Source of the DNA: JALZEG01 sp036258555
GTDB lineage: Bacteria; Actinomycetota; CADDZG01; WHSQ01
DNA: 7,717 nucleotides
Direction: 5' to 3'
Assembly: GCA_036258555.1 (NCBI GenBank)
Contig: DATADL010000082.1
Coordinates: 1-7,717, forward strand
How positions within the stretch are numbered: the first letter of the stretch is position 1; each line of letters starts with the position of its first letter. A model generated the notes under the pieces. The model was not told where the DNA came from. It saw only the letters and a list, made by a program, of their open reading frames with translations, and made no database searches. Position numbers and translations under genes: made by a program. Positions 1 to 6,180 of this stretch are shown one piece after another.

Positions 1-1
1 C

Positions 2-466
2 CCGACGTTCCTTCGGTGCGGGCGTCCGAAGGTGCCGGTCATCTACGGCGATGACTTCGATTTCCAGATCGGCAAAGCGAATCAGGTCCGCGAGGGCGAC
101 GACGTCACGATCATCGCCAACGGCATCATGGTCGCGATGGCGCTGGACGCCGCCGCGGCCCTCGCCGACGGGGGCATCGAAGCGCGCGTCCTCGACATGC
201 ACACGGTCAAGCCCGTGGACACCGCCGCGATCGAGCGCGCCGCGAACGAGACCCGCGGCATCGTCGTAGCGGAGGAGCACATGGCCTACGGGGGCCTCGG
301 CGCCGTCGTCTCGATGGTCGTGTCCGAGCGGAGCCCGGTGCGGATGGCGTTCGTCGACGTGGGCGACACCTACGCGACGTCGGGCAAGCCGGACGAGCTG
401 CTCGTGCAGTACGGCCTGACGCCGGACGCGATCGTGGACGCGGCCCGGAGGGTCACGAAGGACTGA
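2..466 (+). CDS. Transketolase, C-terminal subunit (3' part of gene)
   Basis: The frame is open from the left edge (first full codon at base 2) and ends at TGA 464-466, giving 154 residues of a protein that begins outside the window. The first residues, PTFLRCGRPKVPVIYG, match the end of the pyrimidine-binding domain of split transketolases and DXS-like enzymes. The rest is a complete transketolase C-terminal domain: VTIIANGIMVAMALDAA, then ARVLDMHTVKPVD, then the conserved EEHMAYGGLGA loop. Families with this layout pair with a separate N-terminal TPP-binding subunit and move two-carbon units in the non-oxidative pentose phosphate pathway. The partner gene would be expected just upstream, off the window. 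The GTG at 32 is internal, not the start, because homology continues upstream of it. A pyruvate-dehydrogenase E1-beta or DXS relative is the alternative; GRPKVPVIY favours transketolase. Confidence 0.88.
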   Translation, partial: PTFLRCGRPKVPVIYGDDFDFQIGKANQVREGDDVTIIANGIMVAMALDAAAALADGGIEARVLDMHTVKPVDTAAIERAANETRGIVVAEEHMAYGGLGAVVSMVVSERSPVRMAFVDVGDTYATSGKPDELLVQYGLTPDAIVDAARRVTKD

Positions 467-468
467 CC

Positions 469-474
469 GGGAGG
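469..474 (+). promoter_or_regulatory. Ribosome binding site of the small membrane protein
   Basis: GGGAGG lies four bases before the ATG at 479 and three bases after the transketolase stop codon. It fixes the start of the downstream small gene and suggests that this gene is translated from the transketolase message. Confidence 0.6.
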
Positions 475-478
475 TCGG

Positions 479-715
479 ATGACGGCGGCGTGGGGGCCGA
501 TCGAGTTCACGGCGGTGGACGTCGCCATCGTGTTCGCGATCATCGGGCTCTTCCCCCCGCTCGTCGCCGCGGTGATCGGTAGCGTCGTCCATTCCCTGGT
601 GCTGGCAAGACATGGAGAAGGCCCCGGGATGGGGCCGCTGTTCCTCAGATGGTGGGGCTGGTGCACCCTCGGCTGGATCGGAGCATGGCTCCTCGCTTTC
701 CTCTTCGACGGCTAG
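479..715 (+). CDS. Small two-helix membrane protein, function unknown
   Basis: A 78-residue protein that I do not recognise. It starts at ATG 479 behind a good GGGAGG and stops at TAG 713-715. Two hydrophobic stretches are visible: residues about 13-43 (VDVAIVFAIIGLFPPLVAAVIG and on) and about 53-75 (LFLRWWGWCTLGWIGAWLLAF). They are joined by a short polar loop, ARHGEGPGMG. An internal PP pair in helix one and four Trp in or near helix two stand out. There is no cleavable signal or lipobox. The spacing of 12 bases after the transketolase stop implies co-transcription. Its stop codon overlaps that of the convergent dtd gene. The length, strong Shine-Dalgarno and membrane profile support a real gene, but no function can be read from the sequence. 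Confidence 0.7.
   Translation: MTAAWGPIEFTAVDVAIVFAIIGLFPPLVAAVIGSVVHSLVLARHGEGPGMGPLFLRWWGWCTLGWIGAWLLAFLFDG
620..636. repeat. GC-rich hairpin in the convergent region, possible weak terminator for the dtd message
   Basis: GGCCCC (620-625) and GGGGCC (631-636) form a perfect 6-bp inverted repeat with a five-base loop. It lies inside the small membrane protein gene, 76 bases beyond the dtd stop as read on the minus strand. On that strand it is followed by TTCTCC rather than a clean T-run. No better terminator is visible for either converging transcript. The symmetry may simply come from codons for GPGMGP. Confidence 0.25.
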
Positions 716-1161
716 AACGTCTTGTCGGAGTCCAGCAGGATCGTCACCGGGCCCGAGTTGACCAGCTCGACGTCCATCATCGCCCCGAACTCTCCCGTCG
801 CCGTCTCGATCCCGAGCGCTCGGAACGCCGCGACGACGTCTTCGTACAGCGCCTCCGCTTCGGGGCCCTGCGCGGCCCTGATAAACGACGGCCGCCGCCC
901 CTTGCGCGCGTCGCCGTAGAGCGTGAACTGCGACACGACGAGGGCCGCGCCCTTCGTGTCGAGCAGCGACAGGTTCATCTTGCCGTCGGCGTCGTTGAAG
1001 ATCCTGAGGTTCGCCACCTTGTCGGCGATCCACGAGACCTCCGCCGCGCCGTCGTCCGGCGCGATGCCCAAGAGCACGAGGACGCCGGGGCCGCACTCCC
1101 CCGTGACGCGGTCGTCCACCGTGACGCGGGCACGGGCCACCCGTTGCACTACCGCCCTCAC
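712..1161 (-). CDS. dtd: D-aminoacyl-tRNA deacylase
   Basis: A cytoplasmic proofreading enzyme that hydrolyses D-amino acids (and mischarged glycine) from tRNA. The protein has 149 residues, normal for the family (about 145-150). It begins with the typical RAVVQRVARARVTV. It carries both diagnostic motifs: SQFTL (S77-L81, with Thr80 in the active site) and the NSGPVT motif (residues 135-140) whose Gly137-cisPro138 enforces chiral selection. The start is GTG 1161-1159; the frame stays open much further upstream, but homology begins exactly here. The start overlaps the PBP stop as GTGA (1161-1158), and there is no Shine-Dalgarno, so translation is probably coupled. It is the last gene of the minus-strand operon. 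The association of dtd with rel is common in bacteria. Its TAG stop (714-712) overlaps the stop of the opposing small membrane protein gene. Confidence 0.96.
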   Translation of the reverse strand: MRAVVQRVARARVTVDDRVTGECGPGVLVLLGIAPDDGAAEVSWIADKVANLRIFNDADGKMNLSLLDTKGAALVVSQFTLYGDARKGRRPSFIRAAQGPEAEALYEDVVAAFRALGIETATGEFGAMMDVELVNSGPVTILLDSDKTF

Positions 1162-2858
1162 GACGCGAGCGGGAGGGTCGCCTGGAGGATCGCCCGCGCC
1201 AGGGGGGCCGCTACCTGGCCTCCGACACCGCCGAGCTCCGACACGACGGCCACCGCGAGCTCCGGGTCGTCCGCCGGCGCGAACGCGACGAACCACGCGT
1301 GGTTCATGCGCTTGCCGTCGACGTCCACCTCGGCCGTGCCCGTCTTGCCCGCGACCCGGACGCCCGCGATGCGCGCGCCCGTTCCGGTCCCGCTCTCCAC
1401 GACGTTCTCCATGAGCCGACGCATCGTGGCGGCCGTCTTCTTCGACACGACCCGTTCGCCTTCGGGCTCCACCGCTCGCGAGATGCGCGGCTCCATCCTC
1501 TCGCCGCCGTTCGCGATCGTCGCGGCGACGGTCGCCATCTGCAGCGGGGTCGCCAGGACCTGCGCCTGGCCGATCGAGCCCCACATCAGGTCGCCCTCGT
1601 CCTCTGGCCTCGGGAACGACGACGTGGCCGCCCCGAGAGCCATCTCGGGGGGACGGTTGAACCCGAACCTCCGCGCGAAGCGCGTGAGGCGCTCCGCCCC
1701 CAGGTCCTCCGCGATCTGCGCGAACGCCGTGTTGACGCTGAAGCGGACCGCGGTGGCGAAGTCGAGCGTCCCGAACTCGCCCGACTCGAAGTTCCGCACG
1801 CCCTTGTACTCGGCCGGCCCGGTCAGCCTCGTCCGGAGGTCGACGACGCCGGTCTCGAGGGCCGCGGCGCCCGTCATCACCTTGAGCGAAGACCCCGGCG
1901 GGTAGAGGCCCGACAGAGCGCGGTTGAACGGCTGCACGTCCCTCGCGCCGACGTAGCCGGCGGGGTTCAGCTCGGCCGACGTGACGACCGCGAGGACGTC
2001 GCCCGTGGACGGGTCGAGCACGACGGCGCCGCCGGTGGTGCCGCCGAACGCGCCGGCCGCAGCCTGCTGCAGGCGCATGTCGAGCGTGGTCTTCACCGGT
2101 CGTCCGCGCTCGGGCTTCGTGCGAGCGAGGGTGGTCACGGTCTTGCCGTCGGCGCGCAGCTCCAGACGAAGGCCCGGCTCCCCCGCCAGCCTCTCGTCGA
2201 AGGCCAGCTCCATCCCCGACGCGCCGGCGAGGTCCCCCACCGAGTAACGGTCGTCCTCGGCCGCGTCCTTCCGCGTGACGACCCCGACGTGTCCCACGGT
2301 GCTGCCCGCGGAAGCGCCGAACGGGTAGCGGCGGGCGTGTGCGTGGCCGGCCGCGAGCGTCCTCCCCCTGCGGTCGAGGATCGCCGCCCGCCGCGGCCAC
2401 ACCTTCAGCACCTGGAGTCCGTCCGCGAGCGGGTAGGCCGGCCACATCGCGGACTCGTCCCACTCGACGCTCCATGCGCCGTCCTCGAACCGCATCGGGA
2501 GCCTGCCGGTCATGCGCCTGGTCGATCCGGACCCGTCCAACGAGTACTCGATCCGGTAGGTCGCCTCCGCCGTCGTCTCGAGCGCTGACGCGTCCTCGTC
2601 GGGGTCCTTGGTCACGACGGACACGACCGCCAGCTCGAAGTCCACGTCGTCTAGGAGCTCGCGGCGGAAGAGCCGCTCTACGTCGCCGCCCGGCCGGGCC
2701 ATCAGCTCCTGCATGGCGGCGGCGTCGCGTTCCTCCCACGCGGCCACGAACTCCTCGAACGCGGCCTGTGCGGGAGGCAGCTCGGGCTCGTCGGGTTCGG
2801 AGGTGCACCCGGAGCCGAGCAGCGCGACGACGAACAACCAGGCGAGACGGTGCTTCAC
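1158..2858 (-). CDS. Penicillin-binding lipoprotein (class B PBP with MecA_N/NTF2-like domain)
   Basis: A D,D-transpeptidase that cross-links peptidoglycan outside the membrane. Of 566 residues, 1-18 form a lipoprotein-type signal: basic KHR, hydrophobic LAWLFVVALL, then LGSGC with Cys18 as lipid site (Gly at -3 is slightly atypical). Residues about 29-140 look like the NTF2-like MecA_N domain, about 150-260 the PBP dimerisation region (AGASGMELAFDERLAG), and about 275-560 the transpeptidase. Catalytic motifs are intact: S323-S-L-K326, S374-V-N376 and K505-T-G507. The layout matches Staphylococcus MecA and mycobacterial PBP-lipo (Rv2864c type). The start is GTG 2858-2856, ten bases after the rel stop. 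No Shine-Dalgarno is visible, so reinitiation is likely. It shares a GTGA overlap with dtd. MecA-like folds can have low beta-lactam affinity, but resistance cannot be inferred. The position between rel and dtd is unusual in my knowledge. Confidence 0.93.
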   Translation of the reverse strand: MKHRLAWLFVVALLGSGCTSEPDEPELPPAQAAFEEFVAAWEERDAAAMQELMARPGGDVERLFRRELLDDVDFELAVVSVVTKDPDEDASALETTAEATYRIEYSLDGSGSTRRMTGRLPMRFEDGAWSVEWDESAMWPAYPLADGLQVLKVWPRRAAILDRRGRTLAAGHAHARRYPFGASAGSTVGHVGVVTRKDAAEDDRYSVGDLAGASGMELAFDERLAGEPGLRLELRADGKTVTTLARTKPERGRPVKTTLDMRLQQAAAGAFGGTTGGAVVLDPSTGDVLAVVTSAELNPAGYVGARDVQPFNRALSGLYPPGSSLKVMTGAAALETGVVDLRTRLTGPAEYKGVRNFESGEFGTLDFATAVRFSVNTAFAQIAEDLGAERLTRFARRFGFNRPPEMALGAATSSFPRPEDEGDLMWGSIGQAQVLATPLQMATVAATIANGGERMEPRISRAVEPEGERVVSKKTAATMRRLMENVVESGTGTGARIAGVRVAGKTGTAEVDVDGKRMNHAWFVAFAPADDPELAVAVVSELGGVGGQVAAPLARAILQATLPLAS

Positions 2859-2868
2859 TGCGAGGAGA

Positions 2869-5196
2869 TCAGGTGCGCGCCGAGGCGGGGACCGTTCGGT
2901 AGGCGTCGAACACCGAGTCGACGCGGCGGACGCTCTGGATGACGTGCTCGAGGTGAGACGGGTCCGCGAGCTCGAACGTGAACGTCAGCGTTGCGATCCC
3001 GTCGCGGCCCGTGCGGGTCGACGACGCGACGATGTGGATCCCCTGGTCCGAGATCGCGGTCGTCACGTCGCGCAGCAGCTTTGCGCGGTCGAGCGCCTCG
3101 ATGTGGATGCCGACGATGAACGTCCCCTGCTGGCGGTCGTCCCACCAAACCTTTGCGATCCTTCCCTCGTCCGTTGCCTGCAGCGCCTTGGCGTTGGGGC
3201 AGTCGTCCCGGTGGACCGATACCCCCCGCCCCCTGGTGAGGAAACCCACGATGGGGTCACCGGGAACCGGGGTGCAGCAGCGCGCGAGGCGCACCATCAG
3301 ATCCTCTACGCCTTCGACGATCACGCCCTTTCCGCGCGGCGTATGCGAGCGGCGGCGCACCGGGGGCGGGACGACGTCCTCGTGCTCCGGCTCGTGCTCG
3401 GGCTGGAACAGCCGGATGACGCGCGTCGTGATCGTCTGTGGCGACAGGTGGCCGGCCCCCACCGCGACGTGCATCGCGTCGAGGTCCGGGTACTTCAGGT
3501 CGTCCGAGATCCGCTGCAGCAGGTCGCTCTTCGAGATCTTGTCGACCGGAAGCCCCTGCTTGCGCATGGCGGTCACCAGCGCGTCGCGTCCCTGGGCCAG
3601 CGCGTCCTCCCGGCGCTCGCGCGCGAAGTGGTGGCGGATCTTGTTGCGTGCCCGCGGCGTCTTGACGAACTGGAGCCAGTCGCGCGACGGGGCGGCCGGA
3701 CCCTTGGTCGTGATGATCTGCACGGTGTCGCCCGACGTCAGCTCGTAGCCGAGCGGGACGATGCGCCCGTTCACGTGCGCACCGACGGTGCGATGGCCGA
3801 CCTCCGTGTGGATGGAGTAGGCGAAGTCGATCGGAGTGGCGCCCCGCGGCAGCTCGACCACGTCGCCCTTCGGGGTGAAGGCGAAGACCTCGTCCTGGTA
3901 GAGGTCGATCTTCAGGGACTCCATGAACTCCTTGGGGTCCTGGGACTCTTTCTGCCAGTCCATCATCCGGTGGAGCCAGGCGAGGTCGTCCTCGGAGATC
4001 TTGCCGCGGCGCTGCTCCTTGTAGAGCCAGTGTGCGGCGATCCCGAACTCGGCGGCGCGGTGCATCTCCTGGGTGCGGATCTGGATCTCCATGGCGCGGC
4101 CCCCGGGGCCCACCACCGTCGTGTGCAGCGACTGGTACATGTTGAACTTGGGCATCGCGATGTAGTCCTTGAAGCGCCCAGGCACGGGCTTGAACAAGGT
4201 GTGCAGCGCGCCCAGCGCGCCGTAGCAGTCGCGCACGGACTCGACGACGACGCGGATCCCGACGAGGTCGAAGATCTCTTCGAACTGCTTGCCGCGCAGC
4301 ACGATCTTCTCGTAGATCGCGTACAGGTTCTTCGGCCGGCCGAAGACCTCGGCCTTGATCTTGACCTCTTTCAGCTTGTCGAGGATCTGCTCGATGACGT
4401 CGTCGAGCACGCGCTCGCGCTCCGGCTGACGCTGCTGTACGAGCGTTTCGATCTCGGCGTACCTCTTCGGGTGGAGGGTCCGGAACGCGAGGTCCTCGAG
4501 CTCCCACTTCACCGCGTACATCCCGAGCCGGTGGGCGAGCGGCGCGTAGATCTCGAGCGTCTCGAGCGCGATCAGCTCGCGCTTCTCGGGCGCCAGCGGC
4601 GCCAGCGTCTGCATGTTGTGGAGGCGGTCGGCGATCTTGATCAGCAGCACCCGGACGTCCTTCGCCGTAGCCACGATCATCTTGCGGAGGTTCTCGGCGC
4701 GTCCGTGCTCGGCGGAGCGCAGGCGCATCTTGTCGAGCTTCGTGACGCCGTCGATGAGCTGGGCGACGTCGAACCCGAGCTCCTCTTCGACCTCCGCCAG
4801 CGTCAGCTGGGTGTCCTCGACGGCGTCGTGCAGGAGCCCGGCCGCGACCGTCGTCTCGTCAAGCCCCAGCTTGGCCAGCGAGAGCGCCACACCGAGGGGG
4901 TGAGTGATGAACGCGTCGCCCGACTTGCGCACCTGACCGGCGTGGCACGCCTCCGCGATCTCGAAGGCGCGCTCGACGGTCTTGACCTCCGCCTTCGGAC
5001 GCCGCGCCTTGACCTCCTTCAGGAGCGCCTCGAGCGCGGGGTCGACCGGCGCCTTGGCGGGACGGACCTTCTTCAGCACGGCCTTCACCCCTCGGGGCTG
5101 CGGCGGGGCGTGCTCCGGCGCCGGTGGCTTGCGCGCGGGCTCCGCTCGCTCGGCGGGAGCCTGCGGGGGCGCGGTTCGCTCGGGCGGTGCTGCCAT
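2869..5196 (-). CDS. rel: Bifunctional (p)ppGpp synthetase/hydrolase Rel
   Basis: A long RSH enzyme that makes ppGpp from ATP and GDP/GTP on starved ribosomes and degrades it again. It has 775 residues, the usual size. An Ala/Pro-rich tail (1-36) precedes the HD hydrolase domain. Its metal and catalytic residues line up with Streptococcus Rel at a constant offset of 46: H99, H123-D124, E127-D128, N194. The synthetase domain has R287, K289, D310 and E370, and R341-F-K-D344, the RXKD form typical of bifunctional enzymes rather than the EXDD of RelA. TGS spans about 434-497 (with H463), the Cys domain about 622-668 (C640-C641, H662, C666), and ACT about 692-767. Both activities should therefore be present. 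ATG 5196 has no clear Shine-Dalgarno, and a long inverted repeat lies just upstream. The actinobacterial order secDF-apt-rel is kept apart from one inserted small gene. Confidence 0.97.
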   Translation of the reverse strand: MAAPPERTAPPQAPAERAEPARKPPAPEHAPPQPRGVKAVLKKVRPAKAPVDPALEALLKEVKARRPKAEVKTVERAFEIAEACHAGQVRKSGDAFITHPLGVALSLAKLGLDETTVAAGLLHDAVEDTQLTLAEVEEELGFDVAQLIDGVTKLDKMRLRSAEHGRAENLRKMIVATAKDVRVLLIKIADRLHNMQTLAPLAPEKRELIALETLEIYAPLAHRLGMYAVKWELEDLAFRTLHPKRYAEIETLVQQRQPERERVLDDVIEQILDKLKEVKIKAEVFGRPKNLYAIYEKIVLRGKQFEEIFDLVGIRVVVESVRDCYGALGALHTLFKPVPGRFKDYIAMPKFNMYQSLHTTVVGPGGRAMEIQIRTQEMHRAAEFGIAAHWLYKEQRRGKISEDDLAWLHRMMDWQKESQDPKEFMESLKIDLYQDEVFAFTPKGDVVELPRGATPIDFAYSIHTEVGHRTVGAHVNGRIVPLGYELTSGDTVQIITTKGPAAPSRDWLQFVKTPRARNKIRHHFARERREDALAQGRDALVTAMRKQGLPVDKISKSDLLQRISDDLKYPDLDAMHVAVGAGHLSPQTITTRVIRLFQPEHEPEHEDVVPPPVRRRSHTPRGKGVIVEGVEDLMVRLARCCTPVPGDPIVGFLTRGRGVSVHRDDCPNAKALQATDEGRIAKVWWDDRQQGTFIVGIHIEALDRAKLLRDVTTAISDQGIHIVASSTRTGRDGIATLTFTFELADPSHLEHVIQSVRRVDSVFDAYRTVPASART

Positions 5197-5211
5197 ACCC
5201 CATTGTCGCGT

Positions 5212-5247
5212 CTAGAACCCGGCTTTGGACGCGACCTCGTCGGTCAC
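5212..5247 (-). CDS. Possible leader peptide in front of rel
   Basis: A candidate 11-codon ORF, GTG (5247-5245) to TAG (5214-5212), reading VTDEVASKAGF. GGGAG (minus strand, 5258-5254) sits six bases before it, a better Shine-Dalgarno than that of rel itself. Its start lies in the loop and its end in the 3' arm of the 18-bp hairpin. It is in the same frame as rel, 15 bases upstream of the rel ATG with only the TAG interrupting. It could couple translation into rel, act as an attenuator, or be chance. Such a short ORF is weak evidence by itself. Confidence 0.22.
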   Translation of the reverse strand: MTDEVASKAGF

Positions 5248-5280
5248 TCTTCGCTCCCAGATGTCCGAAGCCGGGTTCTA
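5213..5280. repeat. 18-bp inverted repeat (long hairpin) between the DUF7662-like gene and rel
   Basis: TAGAACCCGGCTTTGGAC (5213-5230) and GTCCGAAGCCGGGTTCTA (5263-5280) are reverse complements except at one position; the outer 13 bp are perfect and the loop is 32 bases. The mismatch is G·U in a plus-strand RNA but C·A in the minus-strand (operon) RNA. A small inner 4-bp stem, GACC/GGTC (5233-5236 and 5242-5245), lies in the loop. The outer end coincides with the TAG stop of the upstream small gene. No T-run follows, so it is not a classic intrinsic terminator. It may be a REP- or MITE-like dispersed repeat, a partial terminator, or an RNA-processing or stability hairpin before rel. I found no second copy in the window. 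Confidence 0.85.
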
Positions 5281-5574
5281 CGGGGCTGCTTCGGCGTCCT
5301 TCTTCCGGACGAACAGGACGCTCGGGGGCCCGCCCCCCATGTGCTTGACCTCCCAGCCCGCGGTCAGCCACGCACGGCTGTGCATCCGCTTCGGGTCGTT
5401 GCGCCACCACGAGGGGAAGCGCGCGTTCGCCGGGAGCTCCTCGTCGACGAGGTCCGCGATCTCGTCGACCCCCAGCTCGATGGCGTCCCGGCTCGGCGGC
5501 TGCGACGCCAGGAACGCGGCGAGCCGGATGTAGCTGAGAGAGCGCCGCTTGGGCGCGTCTTCGTGCCGGGACAT
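5278..5574 (-). CDS. Small DUF7662-like protein, function unknown
   Basis: A 98-residue soluble protein with no signal or membrane segment. Residues about 13-90 follow a pattern I recall as DUF7662: SYIRLAAFLASQ, then VDEIADLVDEELPANAR, then the WWRND core (Trp56-Trp57, Asn59), then SRAWLTAGWEV and a final strand SVLFVR. The family name is from memory and should be checked; its function is not known to me. The start is probably ATG 5574-5572, although TTG 5580 is also possible; neither has a Shine-Dalgarno. A TACGCT -10-like box sits just upstream, which would suit a leaderless message. The gene lies in the apt-rel gap, where most actinobacteria have none. Its stop TAG (5280-5278) is the first three bases of the long inverted repeat, so the repeat may have set the C-terminus (tail KKDAEAAP). 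Confidence 0.8.
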   Translation of the reverse strand: MSRHEDAPKRRSLSYIRLAAFLASQPPSRDAIELGVDEIADLVDEELPANARFPSWWRNDPKRMHSRAWLTAGWEVKHMGGGPPSVLFVRKKDAEAAP

Positions 5575-5583
5575 AGCCAACTG

Positions 5584-5589
5584 AGCGTA
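5584..5589 (-). promoter_or_regulatory. Possible -10 box for a leaderless DUF7662-like/rel transcript
   Basis: TACGCT (minus strand, 5589-5584) fits TANNNT and ends nine bases before the ATG at 5574. Transcription could thus begin at or near the start codon, as is common in actinomycetes. No convincing -35 box is present (AGTCTC at 17 bases is poor). The 75-base gap after apt and the lack of a Shine-Dalgarno are the only other support. Confidence 0.2.
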
Positions 5590-5649
5590 AGGAGTCGAGT
5601 TGTCCCGAGACTAGGGGGAAGGCGCTTATGTCCTATTCGTCCTCGCCGC

Positions 5650-6180
5650 TCAATAGGCGATCAGGCTCAGGAACTCGTAGCCCTTCAGACGGTCGCGGCC
5701 CCCCAGGAAGCCGAGCTCCATGATCGTCGCTATCGCCGAGACCTTGCCCCCGCACCGCTCGATCAGCGCGGCGGTCGCCGCCGCCGTCCCGCCCGTGGCC
5801 AGGACGTCGTCGACGATCAGGACCCGCTCTCCGGGGTCGATCGCGTCCCGGTGCATCTCGAGGTGGTCCACGCCGTACTCGAGCGCGTACTCCTGGGACT
5901 CGACCTCCCACGGGAGCTTCCCCTTCTTGCGCACGGGGATCAGCCCCGCCGTGAACCGGTACGCGAGGGGGGCCGCGACCATGAAGCCGCGCGCCTCGAT
6001 GCCGACGACCTTGTCGATCTCGTCGCGGTCGAACTCGTGCGCGATCGCGTCGATCGTGTACGCGAACGCCTTCTTGTCCGCGAGCAGCGGAGTGATGTCC
6101 TTGAACACGATCCCCGGCTTCGGGAAATCGGGGATGTCCCGGATGTGCTCCTTGAGCCACTCGTGGCCGGCGGGGATCAC
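5650..6180 (-). CDS. apt: Adenine phosphoribosyltransferase
   Basis: A cytoplasmic purine-salvage enzyme that joins adenine to PRPP, giving AMP and pyrophosphate. The 176 residues are standard length. The N-terminus reads IRDIPDFPKPGIVFKDITPLL (residues 13-33). ARGF is at 63-66, and the flexible-loop segment VRKKGKLP at 83-90. The PRPP-binding motif VLIVDDVLATGGTA is at 120-133. The start is GTG 6180-6178, with GGAG six bases before it. It overlaps the secF stop as GTGA (6180-6177), so the two genes are translationally coupled. The open frame extends upstream through secF, but that part is a shadow. The gene ends at TGA 5652-5650. The order secF-apt-rel is a known actinobacterial arrangement. 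Confidence 0.96.
   Translation of the reverse strand: MIPAGHEWLKEHIRDIPDFPKPGIVFKDITPLLADKKAFAYTIDAIAHEFDRDEIDKVVGIEARGFMVAAPLAYRFTAGLIPVRKKGKLPWEVESQEYALEYGVDHLEMHRDAIDPGERVLIVDDVLATGGTAAATAALIERCGGKVSAIATIMELGFLGGRDRLKGYEFLSLIAY

Noticed and set aside
649..1905. 418-codon plus-strand frame overlapping the small membrane protein, dtd and PBP
   Set aside because: Antisense shadow of dtd and PBP with Arg/Ser/Pro-rich low-complexity translation and no domain.
712..2808. 698-residue minus-strand frame that would give dtd a 550-residue N-terminal extension
   Set aside because: The extension is an out-of-frame, Arg/Gly-rich shadow of the PBP gene. D-aminoacyl-tRNA deacylase homology starts exactly at GTG 1161, which overlaps the PBP stop.
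5632..5657. CCTATT/AATAGG inverted repeat at the apt stop as a terminator
   Set aside because: Only six pairs with a 14-base loop, AT-rich and without a T-run; compatible with chance.
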